Made by a program: the position numbers and the translations under genes
Assembly: GCF_000346465.2 (NCBI RefSeq)
Contig: NC_034013.1
Location: forward strand, 3,035,912 to 3,099,911
DNA: 64,000 nt
Origin: Prunus persica
Lineage: Eukaryota > Streptophyta > Magnoliopsida > Rosales > Rosaceae
Direction: 5' to 3'
The notes under the pieces: generated by a model
What the model was told of the DNA's origin: nothing
Database searches by the model: none
What the model saw: only the letters and a program-made list of their open reading frames with translations
In this document: piece after piece, positions 12,166 through 26,183 of the stretch
Position numbering within the stretch: position 1 is the stretch's first letter
Layout of the letters: every line of letters begins with the position of its first letter

Positions 12166-15100
12166 TGTTAGATATATGCCCTTAAAGCCAACTATTTATG
12201 TAATAATTAATGTTAATGACATCTTTTGTAATGACATACTAAGTTATTTATGGGTAAGACTCGTTGTTTTAAAAGATATTTAGTCATATACCCATTCTTA
12301 TACCCATTTAATTTCTATAAACAAAACCAAAAGAAATGACAGCTGGCCCTATTGAAATTCAATTTTTTATTATTAAATTACTTTGATGCCCTATTGAGTG
12401 TTTTGAGTTTTTTTATGAGGTTTTGGGGTTGGGTTTGTTTTAAGAAATCAATGGCTGTTTTGTAATTTAAAAGAAGTTAAAAGCCTTTTTGTTATGTTGT
12501 AAATGGACTTTGGGTGTGTTTCTAAAGTCCATTTCATATGAGGTTTTTATTTTTATTTTTATAATTTCAGCTCCTATATTGGGTATAATAGTGAATCTCC
12601 CTTGTTTTAATTCATGATTATATGTTATCTTATTAAATACAAAAACAACTATAGTCCTAGGACTATTGTTTGGGCCTAATTTGACACACCCAGTCTAAAA
12701 GATCAAAAGTCCATATCAATTTTGGATAGCCATCAGCGTTCCTTTATAATTGGGCAAAAATATACACTCAACCCAACACTGGAGGCCCAGGAGGATGAGG
12801 CAGAGTCAGACCCAGGTAGTATGGACTAAAATTGGAATCGAGAGCCCAAATTCAAAGAAAGCCCAGCCCAGAACCTATCCCACCACGAGGAAAACTCGGG
12901 CTTGGCATGTTCAAAGTAGAGAAAGGTGAAGCCCAAGAAGAGAAACGGACCCATGTGACTTCCTGACTTTGAAAAGTTAGCAATTTCAACTGGGTTGCTA
13001 AGGAGTTAATAACGGCAGGTCTTAAAACAGGCAAAAGTCTCCAGGTTTTTCAGGCAAAAGAAGATCACAATCCTTTTTCTATATTCAGAAAAATTTTACT
13101 CTAGAGCAGGTACCATTTTCAAGAGATAAGCATGCTATATTTTCTAAAGAGATAAGTAGGGTGCAGGGAGTTGTTCATCTGGAAAATCAAACTAACCATC
13201 ACAGTTTGAGCTCTTGCAGAGGGTAGTTAAATTGGAAGAAGGGTTAGGTTTTCTTTCAAGAAATACAGAGAAATGATTGACCTTGAAGCTGACTACTGAG
13301 AGCTTATTTGCCAAAATCCCCTTTTTCTTTGCATTTTTAATGAAAGATCTTTTGAGAAATTCTTGCCGCCCATTATTAAAAGAATTAGAAACCCTACTCC
13401 AGCATTTCCTATAAATATAAGAGAGGGTGAACAAAGACAAGGACGCAACTCAACAATCAATTAAACAACCAAAAAATCAACCAAAGACAAAAACTCAAAA
13501 TGATCACTTGATCTCTGAGAACCTTCAAACAAATTGGAGCAACCAAAAGCTCATTTGAGCCACAAAGAAGCCAGTTGTAGACCAGAACTTCCAAGTTCAG
13601 AATTAGAAAAATAAGTCATTCAAAATGAGACTCCTCTCGTTACAAATTTGGTTCAGCAAAAGCCAAGACGAGCAGAGTTTGAGTTTTTTTACAAACATGA
13701 AAACCTCAACAAATTTATAGAGAGCCCTGATCAAGCAGAATAGTTACTACAGTGCAGTTCCAGCTCAGTAAATCCTCAAATCCAGTTACTTCTGCCCCTT
13801 TCAGGCTGAAGAGGCCGCAATTCTGCCCGTTTAAAAAGTCTTCCAGGGCTTGAAATAGATTAAAGCTCTGCCAAACTCAAAGTTTGGTATCGATTCACAG
13901 CTAAAGCCAAGCAGTTGAAGTTGTTGACAATCCAGTCCAGCACAGACATACCCAGTCCAATCCGGATAGGAAGCTTTTGTCCAGGCAGAAATGGAATTCC
14001 AGCTATCTTTTGTCTTTCTACAGTTGATTTTTCCCTTTCTAGTTTTGTAGAAGGCAGTTCTGCCTAAAATAGTCCACCTTATTATCATTTATTTTGTCAA
14101 GAACTACCAATTTTGTACTGTGATAAATTGTGAAATCCTCACCAGTCTGAGGTAGGAAAAGAACTTGCTTGAGAGATATTCCTCACCCAAATTCACAATT
14201 GTTTGTTTAGAAATCAGTAACTTGGGGCGCAAGTTATCTGGTTTTAAGAAGTCTGCTAAGATTTTTATTGCTAGCAGTGGCACGCTCGCACATTAAAGAA
14301 AGTTGACTTGTTGACCAATCAATGGTTCTCAAGGCAATGGGGAACTTTACCCTTCCATCACAGGAGCAAACACTAAACGGGTGAATAAATATATATATGG
14401 ACATGAGAACTATGTAATGAGATTACATACATCGAGACTTATCATGATTCCTAATTCTAAATATGTTCCTGGTCATAGGAGTATCAATTGCGAAATGATA
14501 TTCTACTAAGATCAGTATGCAGTATCTTCTTTATATATAGAGAATGACGAGGTTTCAAGTCATTGAGTGTGGTGGCACCAAGATATGTATGTAGGTACTT
14601 ACAGGAGAACAAGTACATTGAACGCGATCAAATACATGAATTCTAGAGTGGAAGTTTTTACTCACATATCAAACTAGAACTCATATATTGCAATGGTGCA
14701 AACTAATCCTTAGACTTGAGACATCATAGATGTCTTGTGGCTATATTTTTTTGTCTTTGAGATCACTATATTGTTGTGTTTAAGAATATATGACTTAAAA
14801 GTGTTTATTATGACTCTCAATAAAGTCATCGAGGCAAATGAATGTACAACAAGGGATCTTTACTCTCATTAAATAAAGTGAATACTCCAAAGATATGATT
14901 GATCAAATTTTTGCGCAAAGTAGAAGATAAGATTTGATGTAAAGGAATAATTCACATTAAGGTATTTGACATTAGATTCCTTTATCTAATAATGTGAATA
15001 AGGAGTATTGTATAAGAGAATGATTCAATTGTACAGTCATTCCAATTTGAATAGGTTTTTCCATGCACCCTATTTAGTTTGGACAACTATGACATGCTGC

Positions 15101-15588
15101 TAGGCGTCAACCATGGTTTGTGGAAGCCCTAAAATTATCAACTCAATTAACATTCATTAATAGAAAGAATTAAATGATGAGATTTAATTCACAAGTCAAC
15201 TCAGCGAAGTTGAGCCTATCAACTACCTTGCTAAAAGGAATCTACATATCACACATCGAGAAATGAGATTAGAGAAATAAATGAAGAGAAAAGAAACTAG
15301 GAGTCAAAAGTCAAAGGTCAAAGTCAATAGTCAAGTCAAAATCAACATCGTTGACTGAAGAAATTAACCAAGTCGAATAGTTTGACCAAGTCAAATTAGT
15401 AAGCCTATAATAGTGATTTAAGAGTTAAATCATAATTCATAATTAATAATGAATTATGAAATTAACTTTGACATAAGTAAATGGATTAGGCTTTAAATGT
15501 GATTTTTTAAAAAAAATTGCAAAATATCCAGAAGTCAAATAGGCCCAAGGATAAGTGTTGTATGACAACACAAATCCAAAGACCCAAC
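12166..15588 (+). mobile_element. Copia-family LTR copy A, interrupted and truncated
   Basis: It begins TGTTAGATATATGCCC at 12166. It matches the LTR starting at 15589 in its first 125 bases, and again from about 14386 to 15588 (for example GCAATGGTGCAAACTAATCC and GACTTGAG). It stops in the middle of the LTR at GACCCAAC, where the next element begins at 15589, so copy B seems to have inserted into copy A. The remainder of copy A was not found on the far side, which implies deletion or rearrangement. The piece between about 12291 and 14385 does not belong to the LTR. Confidence 0.6.
12291..14385. other. Insertion(s) inside LTR copy A, unclassified
   Basis: This segment separates two parts of LTR copy A. 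The part at 12291-12595 has weak inverted similarity between its ends (TTATACCCA and TGGGTATAA) and may be a MITE. The part from about 12640 has a TATA-like CTATAAATATAAGAG at 13411 followed by an A- and CAA-rich leader, like a retrotransposon LTR. I could not fix termini or a TSD, and the short minus-strand ORFs show no known domain. Confidence 0.4.
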
Positions 15589-18500
15589 TGTTAGAAATAT
15601 ACCCTTAAAGCTAACTAATTATGTAATAGTTAGAGTTAAGGACATCTTTGATAAAAAACATATTATGTTATCAATGGGCAAGAAATGTTGTTTTATACAT
15701 TAAATCATCCTATATTATCTTTCAATATGTAGACCAACCATAGTCTAAGGAATACACAAGTGGAGATGAGAGCTATGTAATGAGATTACATACATGGACA
15801 ATTCTCATCATCCCTAAATCCTAAATATGTTCCTGGTCATAGTAATATTGATTGGGCGACAATATTTCCCAAATATCGGTACACACAGTATTGTCTCTAT
15901 ATGTAGAGAATGACAAGGTCTCAAGTCATTAAATGTGAAGACACATCGATGTGTGTAGGTGCTTGTAGAAGAACAAGTACACTGAACTCGATCCAACACA
16001 TGACTTACAGCATGGAAGTCTTTACTCACATGTCAACTTGGAACTTATAAATTGCAATGGTGCAAACTAATCCTTAGACTTGAGGTATCATAGATGTTTT
16101 ATGGCTATGTTGTTAATCTTTGAGGGCACTATACGGTCATGCTGAATTACGTATAGCTTAAAGGTGCTCATCATAATTTTCAATAGAGTTATGGAAGCAA
16201 ATGAATGTACAATAAGGAATCTCTACTCTCAATAAAGGAGAGAGAATACTCCAAGATATGATTGATCAAATCTCTGCGTAGAATAGTGGATAAGACTTAA
16301 AAGAAGAAGTCTTCAAATCGTACCAGGATAATCATATAAAAGGAATGATTCACATTAGGACATTAACAATCAGATTCCATGATCAAATAATGTGAATAAT
16401 GAGTATTGATAGAAGAGAATGATTCAATTGCACGGTTATTTCAATTAAAATAGGTTCTTTCACAATGTCTCATTTAGCTTGGATAATCATGACTTGCTGC
16501 TAGGCGACAACCATGGTTTATGGATGTCCTAAAAGGTTTCAATTAACCTTTATTAATAGAAAGAATTTAATTGTGAAATTTAATTTGTATATCATCTCTA
16601 ATGAGTTTAGTCAACCCATTACCTTGCTAAAGGGAACCTACTGATCTGTACACCCAAAGAATGTGATTAGAGGTACAAATGAGGTGAAATGAAATAAGGA
16701 GACACAAGTCAATGGTTGATAATCAAATGTCAAAGTCAACAGTCAAAAGTCAACTTGTTGACTGGAGCAATTGATCAAAGTCAAAAACTTCGACTAGATC
16801 AATTAAGTAAGACTATAATTATAACTTAATAATTAAATTATAATTATGTAACATCTAGGGAAAAAAATTATATTTATTTAATCTGTTTTATGAGTTTAAA
16901 ATTTTATTTATAAATTATTAAAAATAAAAAAATAATAATAAAAAAGGCAACGTGTAAGTAAGCCTTTGTTCTTCCCTCTATTCTTCCCTCCTTCCCTCTT
17001 ATATTCTCTTCAAAAATCTGATTTTGGGATGAGTGGTTCATCTATTGGAGGTGAGTCACCTAGTCTAGGCTAAGGATATTAATTGCATAAACTAAGATAA
17101 GTTTGGGGATGAAAGAAATGAAATTTGGGTGAGGAAGAGAAGGGACAATAGGAGGAAGAGAAAAAAAAAATTCTCTAAGGTGAGTCAATTTCGAAAAATT
17201 TGGTTTTAACTTTGTGATTGTGTGATTTTAGTCTCTTAAAGAATAATTTGAGTCATATGAGTGTTAGGAAAAAATGAATTAGAAGAGGTTGAATTTCTAT
17301 GTTCAGGTTGGGTGGATAGAGCAATTTTTCAAGCGTGGATTTTGTTGATTTTGGTTCCATTTTGAGTTTTTGATGAGTTCTACAATAGGTATGAAGTTTA
17401 GAAGAGTTTTGGCAGCCTTAAGAATAACCTGGGGGGTGTTAGAATGGTTGGAAACAACTTTGAACCAAATCTGAAAAATGTCATTTTCTGGAACTTTTCA
17501 GCTCGCGAGCCTCACTTTGGCTCTCTTTTTCTCCCAATACTTCGAGTTTTTGAAGAAGTCAATCATTGAATTTTAAACTAGACATGGAAAGGAACAAAAA
17601 CAAATTGGTTTCGTCGAATTTGGTCGAGTTTTGATAAGTCAAACACATGTGCAAAGTTTGGAAAAAAATCTGTTTTCTGCAGAAAACCAGCCGCGAGCCC
17701 AACTTTGGAGCTGGTTTTCTCCTTTGTTTTAGCTCCATTTTCAGTGTGTTTTGTTGGGTTAGAAACTAGAGATATTAAGCTTCAAAATCATCACAAGTTT
17801 GCCCATTTTCATTAACGTTTGGTTGGTCAAAATGTCTCACAAAATTTGGCTAGAAAACAGAGGAAGTTGCAAGATTTTTTTTAAGACAATGAACAGTAAT
17901 CGGAAACAACCCCACTCGCGGTTCCGGCGAGTGGCGGTGCGTGGCGGCTGTTCTGGCAGCTTCCGACGCCATGTAATATTAAATCTAAATATCTTGTTGT
18001 TTTGTTTGGTGCATATTGTTAGGTGAATATTATTATTTTGTTTTATGAATGTTTATTGAGTATTATGTGATGTTGGATGAGTATTATTATTCATGTGATT
18101 AAATTTGAAATATTATTATTTTAATTTGAATTATTATCATTCAGCAAAGATTAATGAATCTTTGGGCTGCATTACATGTGGATCATAAATACGTTTGTGT
18201 TGGGTCTGTGCGTAGTTGAATGTATATCTAAGGAGTGGGAGAAGACTTTAGATATATCTGAGTAAGAAAAAAAGTAAAATATATTCAAGTGACAGGAGCA
18301 TGGCTTGAATATAATGAGGTGATGGGAGCAGGGCCTCTAATGAAAAGTGAAAGTTGAGAAATTCGTAAACAAAATAAGCATGGGGTATGGAACGGATGCA
18401 CACTAGTTTATATTTTAGGGTATTTGGAGCCACAGTGGTAAAATGCATGGTATGGGACATGCAGGTTTGATGCCCTAAAGTATGAATTAGTGGGTTTAAA

Positions 18501-19382
18501 AAAGAGTGAGTTCATGACATCATCGCATATGCATAACACTTTTATCTCGTAATTGTTTAATGCATGTCACTTTGATTGGCGGTGATAACTGGCTTTGTGG
18601 GGAGGAAATGTTATAGTACTCTACTGGGCATTAAAATGCTCACACCCTAATAGATGTTGCAGGTTCCAATGAAAATTTTGAGGAATGAGAAGTTCCACCA
18701 GAGGACTAGATCAGTGTTGTTAGTCACTGTTTGTAAAATTATTAAGGAATAAATTGTTGGAATATGACTCTAGCGTGTGTAACTAATTTTGAGCTACTGC
18801 AACTCTGACTTTGTATTTATTAAGTAAGTTTTTAATATTACTGGCTCTATTTCCTTAACATATATTTTTTTTAAACGAATGCTAAGAGCCAACTAATTAG
18901 TCACACCTACAACTAATTAGTCATTAATAGCCAACTGGTAATCTTGATAATATTGATAGCCACATGAATAGTATTCAGCAAAGAAGGTGAGAAAATGAGA
19001 TATGCATACAAAAATTCAACTTCGTCCTCCAAAAGATAAGTAGGCGTTGGAAAAAAAATTCAACTTCAACCTCCAAAAGATAAGGGACTAAAGATAATTG
19101 GGTGCTAAATGGAAATTTACCTCATAATTCAGTGGTTTATTTTATAATTGATCCATTTTTATTATCCACGGGCAATGGTTATAATCAGTTTAGCTTTGAT
19201 TTTCTTCTTGTTTTGAATTAATTGAGTAGTCCTTTAAACTTGATCTCATCTGAACTTAAAAACTGGGACGTCCTTCTAACTTTCATGTCATTCGTAGTGG
19301 AGTTAGAAGATGAAGGATGTTTTCTCGCTATCCTAATCTTTTTTCTGTTTTGTAGGAGGATTTACCCGAATATCTTTCCAAG

Positions 19383-19827
19383 CATTGGCGGAGCCAATTA
19401 AGGCCCACAAGGGTCACTTGACCCTTCTCAACATTTTGAAAATATTATATTTATCTATGTTATCCAAGTTGTTTTATAGCTATATTTACTATATTAACCT
19501 TTCTCACAAATGTAAATTGTCTACAATGAACATGAACATGAATATGATCTATATTTGTTTTCATATCTTCATATGTCATTTATATATGTGTGCCATGGAT
19601 TTTATTTGATTTTCTCATTCTATCTAAAATCAACTTTTAATACTCTTTCATTATTTTTAGGTTGCTAGAATTTGGGTTATACTTACTGAGATATTAAATT
19701 TGTGATATTGAAATTTAATCATTATAATGAATTCTTACATATTTTTTCCTATAAAAACTAAGTTAATTGTAATTATAAAGCTATTTAAAGTTGACCACCT
19801 TTGATAGAATTTCTGGCTTCGCCACCG
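19383..19827. mobile_element. hAT-type MITE with 8-bp TSD
   Basis: The terminal inverted repeats are imperfect: CATTGGCGGAGCCA on the left, and CGGTGGCGAAGCCA as the complement of the right end. Both sides carry TTTCCAAG (19375-19382 and 19828-19835). An 8-bp TSD is the hAT hallmark. 445 bp, noncoding, AT-rich interior. Confidence 0.8.
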
Positions 19828-20338
19828 TTTCCAAGTATTGCTTATCTACATAGATGAAGTGGGTGTTTGCACAATGGGGTCAGTAAGCTTCATTGGGCAC
19901 ATAGAATTGTTCATTTTACTCTCCAATGCCTGGACAGCTATCAATGTAAGGATTTGAGATTCTATTCAATATGTTTCTATTTAGGTTGTTTTCCCACATC
20001 CTTCCATTTCTTCGAAAACGTGCTCCCAATTTTTTTTTTCCCCTATTTTGGAGTAAATTAAAATAAACTAGTGTTTAAGTGGATGGATAACATTATCTTC
20101 CGCATCAGTAAATAAAAAAGACATGGTTTGCATACTTGGATGGCATATTTGAATCATATTTTCAACCCACGAACCAGACAGCTTTTCGTCTTCTATTGCA
20201 GAAAGAAAAGCTAGGGTGAGAGAAAAACGTCTGATGAAATACTTGGGGGAGAGGTTGGATTTATAATGGTCTTTGTTATTTATAGATCTCACCTTAAAAC
20301 CTACTAAAATTTATCACTTAATGAAATCCTTCCAAATA

Positions 20339-20561
20339 TATGACCTTTTGAATACACCTAGATTTGATTAAACTTTTTAATAATCCAAATTGAATACGCC
20401 CACATTTGAATAGACTTTTTAAAAGTTCATACAAGTCGGAATTGAATACACCCAGACTTGTAAAACTTTTTTTAAATTTTGTATAAATTCAAATTGAATA
20501 TACCCAGATTTTTAGAATCTTTTTAAAAATTTTATAATCCTAATTGAATACACCTCCCCCC
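20339..20561. repeat. Degenerate ~60-bp tandem repeat
   Basis: Four to five units share the words TTGAATACACCCAGATTTG and a T-rich stretch CTTTTTAAAA. Units start near 20339, 20390, 20447, 20503 and 20550. A run of nine C closes the array. It lies near the right end of the Gypsy-type LTR and probably belongs to another inserted element. Confidence 0.6.
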
Positions 20562-20945
20562 CCTTAATTCAGAGATAATCCCTATTTTCGAATCAAGGCG
20601 TGACAAATTAAAAGATTAATTATGGAATTAATATTAACATATAGAAATATTGGATTAGGTTTTTAAATATGATTTAAAAAGAAAAGTACAAAATAGCCCA
20701 AAAGGCTATTGGACCCAAGGGATAAGTGGCATAAGATGACATGACCCATCGACCAAATGGAGCCCCAAATACCCACCCAATTGCCTTTTGTGTTGTCCTA
20801 TACAAGCTAAGTGTTGGAGAAAACCTAGCTAGGGTTTTTGGTTTCCTACTTTGGTTGATGAGTGATCATCTTTGTATATCATCTTCCGTAAGTCCAATCA
20901 AGAAGTAGACTAACATCCATACTTCTTGATTGCCTTCTCTTCATC

Positions 20946-22985
20946 CACTACAAGAAAAATGCCCATTTGCCACAAATATTTGAGACGGTCGACGCGACCC
21001 TCACAAATACATGTAATTTTATATGCGGATGATTTGCGCCAAAATGATTGCCACACTTTAATTAGTAACGTCGCATCTCACATTGCAGGTTTGGAAGTGT
21101 TAAATTTGTGATGTTACTTGATTGCCGTCATATATCTCCTCTTAGGATGGGAGACAAACCGTCAAAACTCAAAATTTTGAGGAGGCTCTCAGTTTCTCGC
21201 ATGAAATAAAAAAAAACCCAATATCTTATGACTAGTCATAGACCCAAATCAATACTCTTATGCTTCTGATTACTCTTAGCCCCAAATCGATACTGAAAAA
21301 GGCCAGATATCACTACAACAATCGGTTGGTTCAATTCTTCTCTTATTGGCGCTTAGGCTCCTGTCTCGGGGGATCCCATCGCTCATTTGGTTGGTTGCTC
21401 GAAGGGCTATCTGATCAGATCAACTGCGTAAGCCATAGCGCGCATAAGCTTCATCTATCTCTCTCTTCTTCATTCTTTGTCTCTCCTTCCCTCTATCAGT
21501 CTCTCTATTTTAGCTTCTCTAATTTATTTGTGTTTTGAATTTCATGTATTGCTGCAAAATTTATAGGTTTTCAGCTAATTCAAAGAGACAATTCTAACTT
21601 TATCAATGACTTCTAGATTTTGGGAACCCTAACTCCTCTTATCAAGGTATGTATTTGGTGTGGATTTTTTTCTCAATTTTTTTTTTCATTAGTTTTATGC
21701 TTTTCCAAACCATTAATTTACACTGGAAGCCGAAGAGATTAGGACAACTTCTTGAATTTTATCAGCTTTTTGCATCTGATAACTCTGCTTGCAACATAAA
21801 TATATTAGGATCATATAAATATTTATACACACACACATATATATAGGAATTGATTGATTTTGCTCCCTTTTCCTATTTGGTTTCCCCTGTTGTTTTACAC
21901 TAAACTACCATGAAACTTAGCCCCAAATTTTCTATGTTTGTAATTGTGTGAATAGGCTAGGATTTATCATAATAATGAGTCTTTGAATTTGACCACAGTT
22001 TGGTTCGAAGTTGGCGTATTAATAGGGAACTTGATTTGTTTTGTCCACAGTTATATAAAAAAGAAAGTGAATTGGATTGAAATCTTAGACTTGTTTTGCC
22101 CTGACTCTCTTATTCCCATTCAACTCTGTATGTGGATGAATACGAAATTTCAGTTAAGAGGGTGAGACAGCGAGAGAGAATAGAAAACAGAGAAAGAAAA
22201 ATATCAAAAATAAGGCACACAATATCCCTTCACATGCTAAGACAGCTAGGCATTGTGTACCCTCTTAACCAAAACAGGGAACACATCCATTTCCCCTTCC
22301 TTAGTATATGGACACCTATCCCTTCATATCAGCACCATTCATGCCTCTCTCTCTCTCTCTCTCTCCCTCTGGGTGATGTGTTTGCCCTTTTGTTTGCCCT
22401 CTCTCTCTCTCTCATGCTTTCTTATATTAGTTAGCATATGTGTAGTTTTTACTGTTCAGCCAAGTGGACTTGGGAATCTCTTGCCTTTCCCAATTGAAAA
22501 AGAAATTGGAAGCTACCTAGCTTCACTCTTTTTGTATAGTAACAAGATAAAATTAAATAAATTAAAAGAAAGAATAGTTTTCATTTAGTTTTTACAAATG
22601 CTGTTAAGTTGGTGAAAAAAGAATTCACACCATTCTGGTATTTCTTTGAAAAAATTGAAAATTAGAACTGGTTTCATTTGAAACTAAAGCACTTTGGGTT
22701 TGTTAAGGTTGTTTTTATTATTTCAATTAGTATTCATAATTTTTTTTTTATGAGACAAGACAATTAGAATTATCCCAATCTATCTTTATTATTGCAGATT
22801 CAAAGATTTCAATAAAGAATTGTTCGTGAGAACGATAGCTGTGGTTTACATTGATATAAAAAGCTTAAATTTTAGAAAGTCGGATTGCCTATCTCCCACA
22901 ACTTTATGTTTCTACAAATATTATTGTCTGGTATTGATTGGTAGATATTATTTCTTCTTTCTTCTTGGATAACAAATAGAAAAGA
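20946..22985 (+). other. CACTA 5' subterminal and leader region
   Basis: Noncoding stretch before the transposase pseudogene. The first ~140 bases carry GGTCGACGCGAC-like words typical of a subterminal repeat region. A CT microsatellite lies near 22345-22371, with a second shorter one near 22400. No further gene is recognised. Confidence 0.5.
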
Positions 22986-25900
22986 ATGGACAAGAGTTGG
23001 ATAGATATACGAGATTGAACACCTACGCAATATCTCACTGGAGTTGATAAATTTTTGGATTTTGCATTTTCTAAAAATATGGATGATACAAGGATTTATT
23101 GTCCATGCAAGAAATGTCACCATCTTTATTTGTTCACAAGGGATGTAGTAAGAGGGCATATAATATGGGATGGGTTTATGTCCAAGTACAAAAATTGGAC
23201 TCAACATGGAGAAGCACTGCTATCATTATATGCAAACCAAGTTACTAACGTCACTTTTGATTCGGTTGTTGGTTATGATATGATTGGAATGATACATGAC
23301 GCATTTGGGCATCCAAATACATATTTTATTTTCGGGAATGATAGACCAACAGAAAATGAACATAGTGAGGGGCTGAATGGTGAGGGGCCGATTGGTTAGG
23401 GACCAAATGGTGAGGGGCCGAATGGTGAAGGACCAAATGCTGAGGGGCCAAATGATGAAACTAGAAGATATTTGAAATTGTTACAAGATGCAGAACGTCC
23501 TTTGTATCCAGGATGCAAAAATTTCACAAAACTGTCTTTCATTGTTCGGTTATTACATATGAAAGTGGTTTGTGGATGGACGGACAAGTCAGTGACATTG
23601 TTGTTGAGTTTTCTAAAAGAAGCTTTCCCTAATGGAGTAGAACTACCAAACTCTTATATGAGGCTCAAAAGATAACTGTTGAATTAGATTTCACATACAA
23701 GACATGGGATGCATGTCCTAACAATTGTATGTTATTCAGAGATGAGGATGAGGAACTTGAAAAATGTGACATTTGCCAAGAATCTAGATATGAACAGCTG
23801 GAAGGTGAGTCTGGAAATGTTCAGAATTTGGATAGAAAAATACCAGCTAAACAGGCAAGATATTTCCTACTAAAGCGAAGATTACAAATAATTTTTATAT
23901 CTTCTAAAACAGCGTCGCTTATGAAATGGCATATAGAGGAACGTATTAATGATGGCGTGCTAAGTCATCCAACTGATACAGCTGCATGGAAAACATTTGA
24001 TGAGAAGAATCCATATTTTGCTAGTGATAGCCGTAATGTTAGGCTTGGTTTAGCTTCAGATGGTTTCAATCCGTTTAGAACAATGTCCATAAATCACAGT
24101 ACATGGCCTGTTATTCTAATTCCATATAATTTGCCACCATGGATATGCATGATGTAGCCTTTCTTTATTTTATCTGTTCTCATTGATGGCCCTAAAGGAC
24201 CTGTTAATAAGATTGATGTATTTCTACAGCCGCTAATCGATGAGCTAAAATAATTGTGGCATGAAGGTATCCTTACTTATGATGCCTCTAGTAATCAAAT
24301 GTTTAAACTACATGCTGCGTTGTTCTGGACTATCAACGACTTTCCTGCCTATGGGAACTTATCGGGTTGGAGCACTGGAGGAGAGAAAGCATGTCCTTGT
24401 TGCAACATTCACATTAGATCTCATTGGTTGAAACATGGAGGGAAGTATTGCTATATGGGTCATCGTCGATTTTTACCTAGAGATCATAAATTTTGTAAAG
24501 ATAGAGTATCTTTTGATGGCACGCGAAAATGGAGGCTAGCTCCCACTAAATTTTCTAGAACTAATGTAAGAAGACAATTGCATAATGTACTTACAGAGTA
24601 TAACAAGGAAGACCTTCGAAAAAGGAAAAGAGATGAAGATCAGAATATAAATAATGGATGTTTTTGGAAAAAGAAAAGTATATTTTTTGAGTTACCATAT
24701 TGGGAGCATAATTTGATTCGTCACAATCTTAATGTCATGCACATTGAGAAATTTTTTTGTGATAAAATACTTTGGACTTTATTGGGTGTTGCTAGAAAAA
24801 CAAAGGATAATTTAAAAGCCTGACGTGATTTAGAAGAAATGGGCATTAGGAAACCATTACGCCCTCAACAATGAGGTTCTAAGAAAGCATACTTAGCTCC
24901 TGCATGCTTTACTATGAATAAGGACAATAAATATATGTTCCTTAAGGTATTGAAGGGAGTGAAGTTTCCAGATGGTTATGCCTCTAATATTTCTCAGAGT
25001 GTACATTTGAAAGAGTGAAGTATATGGGGTCTTAAGAGTCATGACAACCACATTTTAATGCAACAATTACTTCCTATAGCAGCACGTAGAACTTTGCCTA
25101 AGAATGTAGTTGAAGTATTAATTGAATTGGCCAATTTCTTCAGACAGTTGTGCTCCAAAGTAAACATGCCGTCTGATTTAGAAAATATTAAAGACCGAAT
25201 TGTGTTTATAATTTGTCATTTGGAGAAGATCTTTCCATTATCATTCTCTAATGTAATGGAACACTTGCCTATACATCTACCTGAGGAAGCATTGGTTGTT
25301 AGAGCTATTCAATTTCGATGGATGTATCCCATTGAGAGGTATGTAATATTCTAATTTAAATTCTTTTACATATAAATTTAATTATTTTTAAATCCTAAAT
25401 AGTGTTTTAATTTGTTTGTTGTAGGTATCTATTAACACTTAAACGTTATGTGAGGAATCGTGCACGCCCCGAAGCCTCAATTGTTAAGGGATACTTGATG
25501 GAAGAATGCATGAACTTTTGTGCAAGATACTTGAATGAGGCCGAAACAAAATCTAATCGTCCATGTCGAAATGACAATGGTGGCAGTGACTTTGGCCGTC
25601 ATTTAGGTAAATAAGTTAAAATACACCTTGACGATGTTACGTGGGTACAAGCACATAGATACGTGCTAGTGAACATGGATGTTGTCACACCTTTCCGAAT
25701 GTAAGTAGCATAAGGTTCTAATTTTTTTTAAAAAAAATTGCAATTAATTAATTCTTTCTAACTTGTTATCCTATACAGCCAACACCTTGAAATGCTTCAA
25801 GATGAAATGCCTCGACAAACCACTCACTATATTCAAAAAGTTCACAATGAAACATTTCACACATGGTTTAAGAACTATGTAAGTACTCTAAGTCATTTGT

Positions 25901-26183
25901 GGCTAAAGCTAGATACATGAGTAGATTAATGGATAATTATATTTATGTTTCTTTGGTATATATGTGACGACACAGAGAAGAACTTCCAATATGGTGTTTT
26001 CTGAAGAAATCATTAGTTTGGCTACTGGTCCTGATGAGTTTGCACAAAAATTTATAGGATATTTTGTCCATGGTTTTAGATTTTGTACAAAGAAGAATGA
26101 AAAACATAGAACCACTCAAAATTCTAGTGTTGTTTTGAAGGCAAATACTATGAGTTATGCTAGTGTAAGAGAACCAAATTCTC

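Larger units (their letters stand above)
16847..20605. mobile_element. Gypsy-type LTR (TGTAACATC...CGTGACA), itself interrupted
   Basis: The ends are TG...CA and it is flanked by a 5-bp duplication AATTA (16842-16846 and 20606-20610). It splits the Copia B 5' LTR exactly: the LTR text resumes after the right TSD when compared with copy A. A TGTAACATC start and CGTGACA end are typical of plant Gypsy LTRs. No gag-pol is present, so it is a solo LTR swollen to 3.76 kb by later insertions, including a hAT MITE at 19383-19827. The part at 18865-19380 is of unknown origin. Confidence 0.7.
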
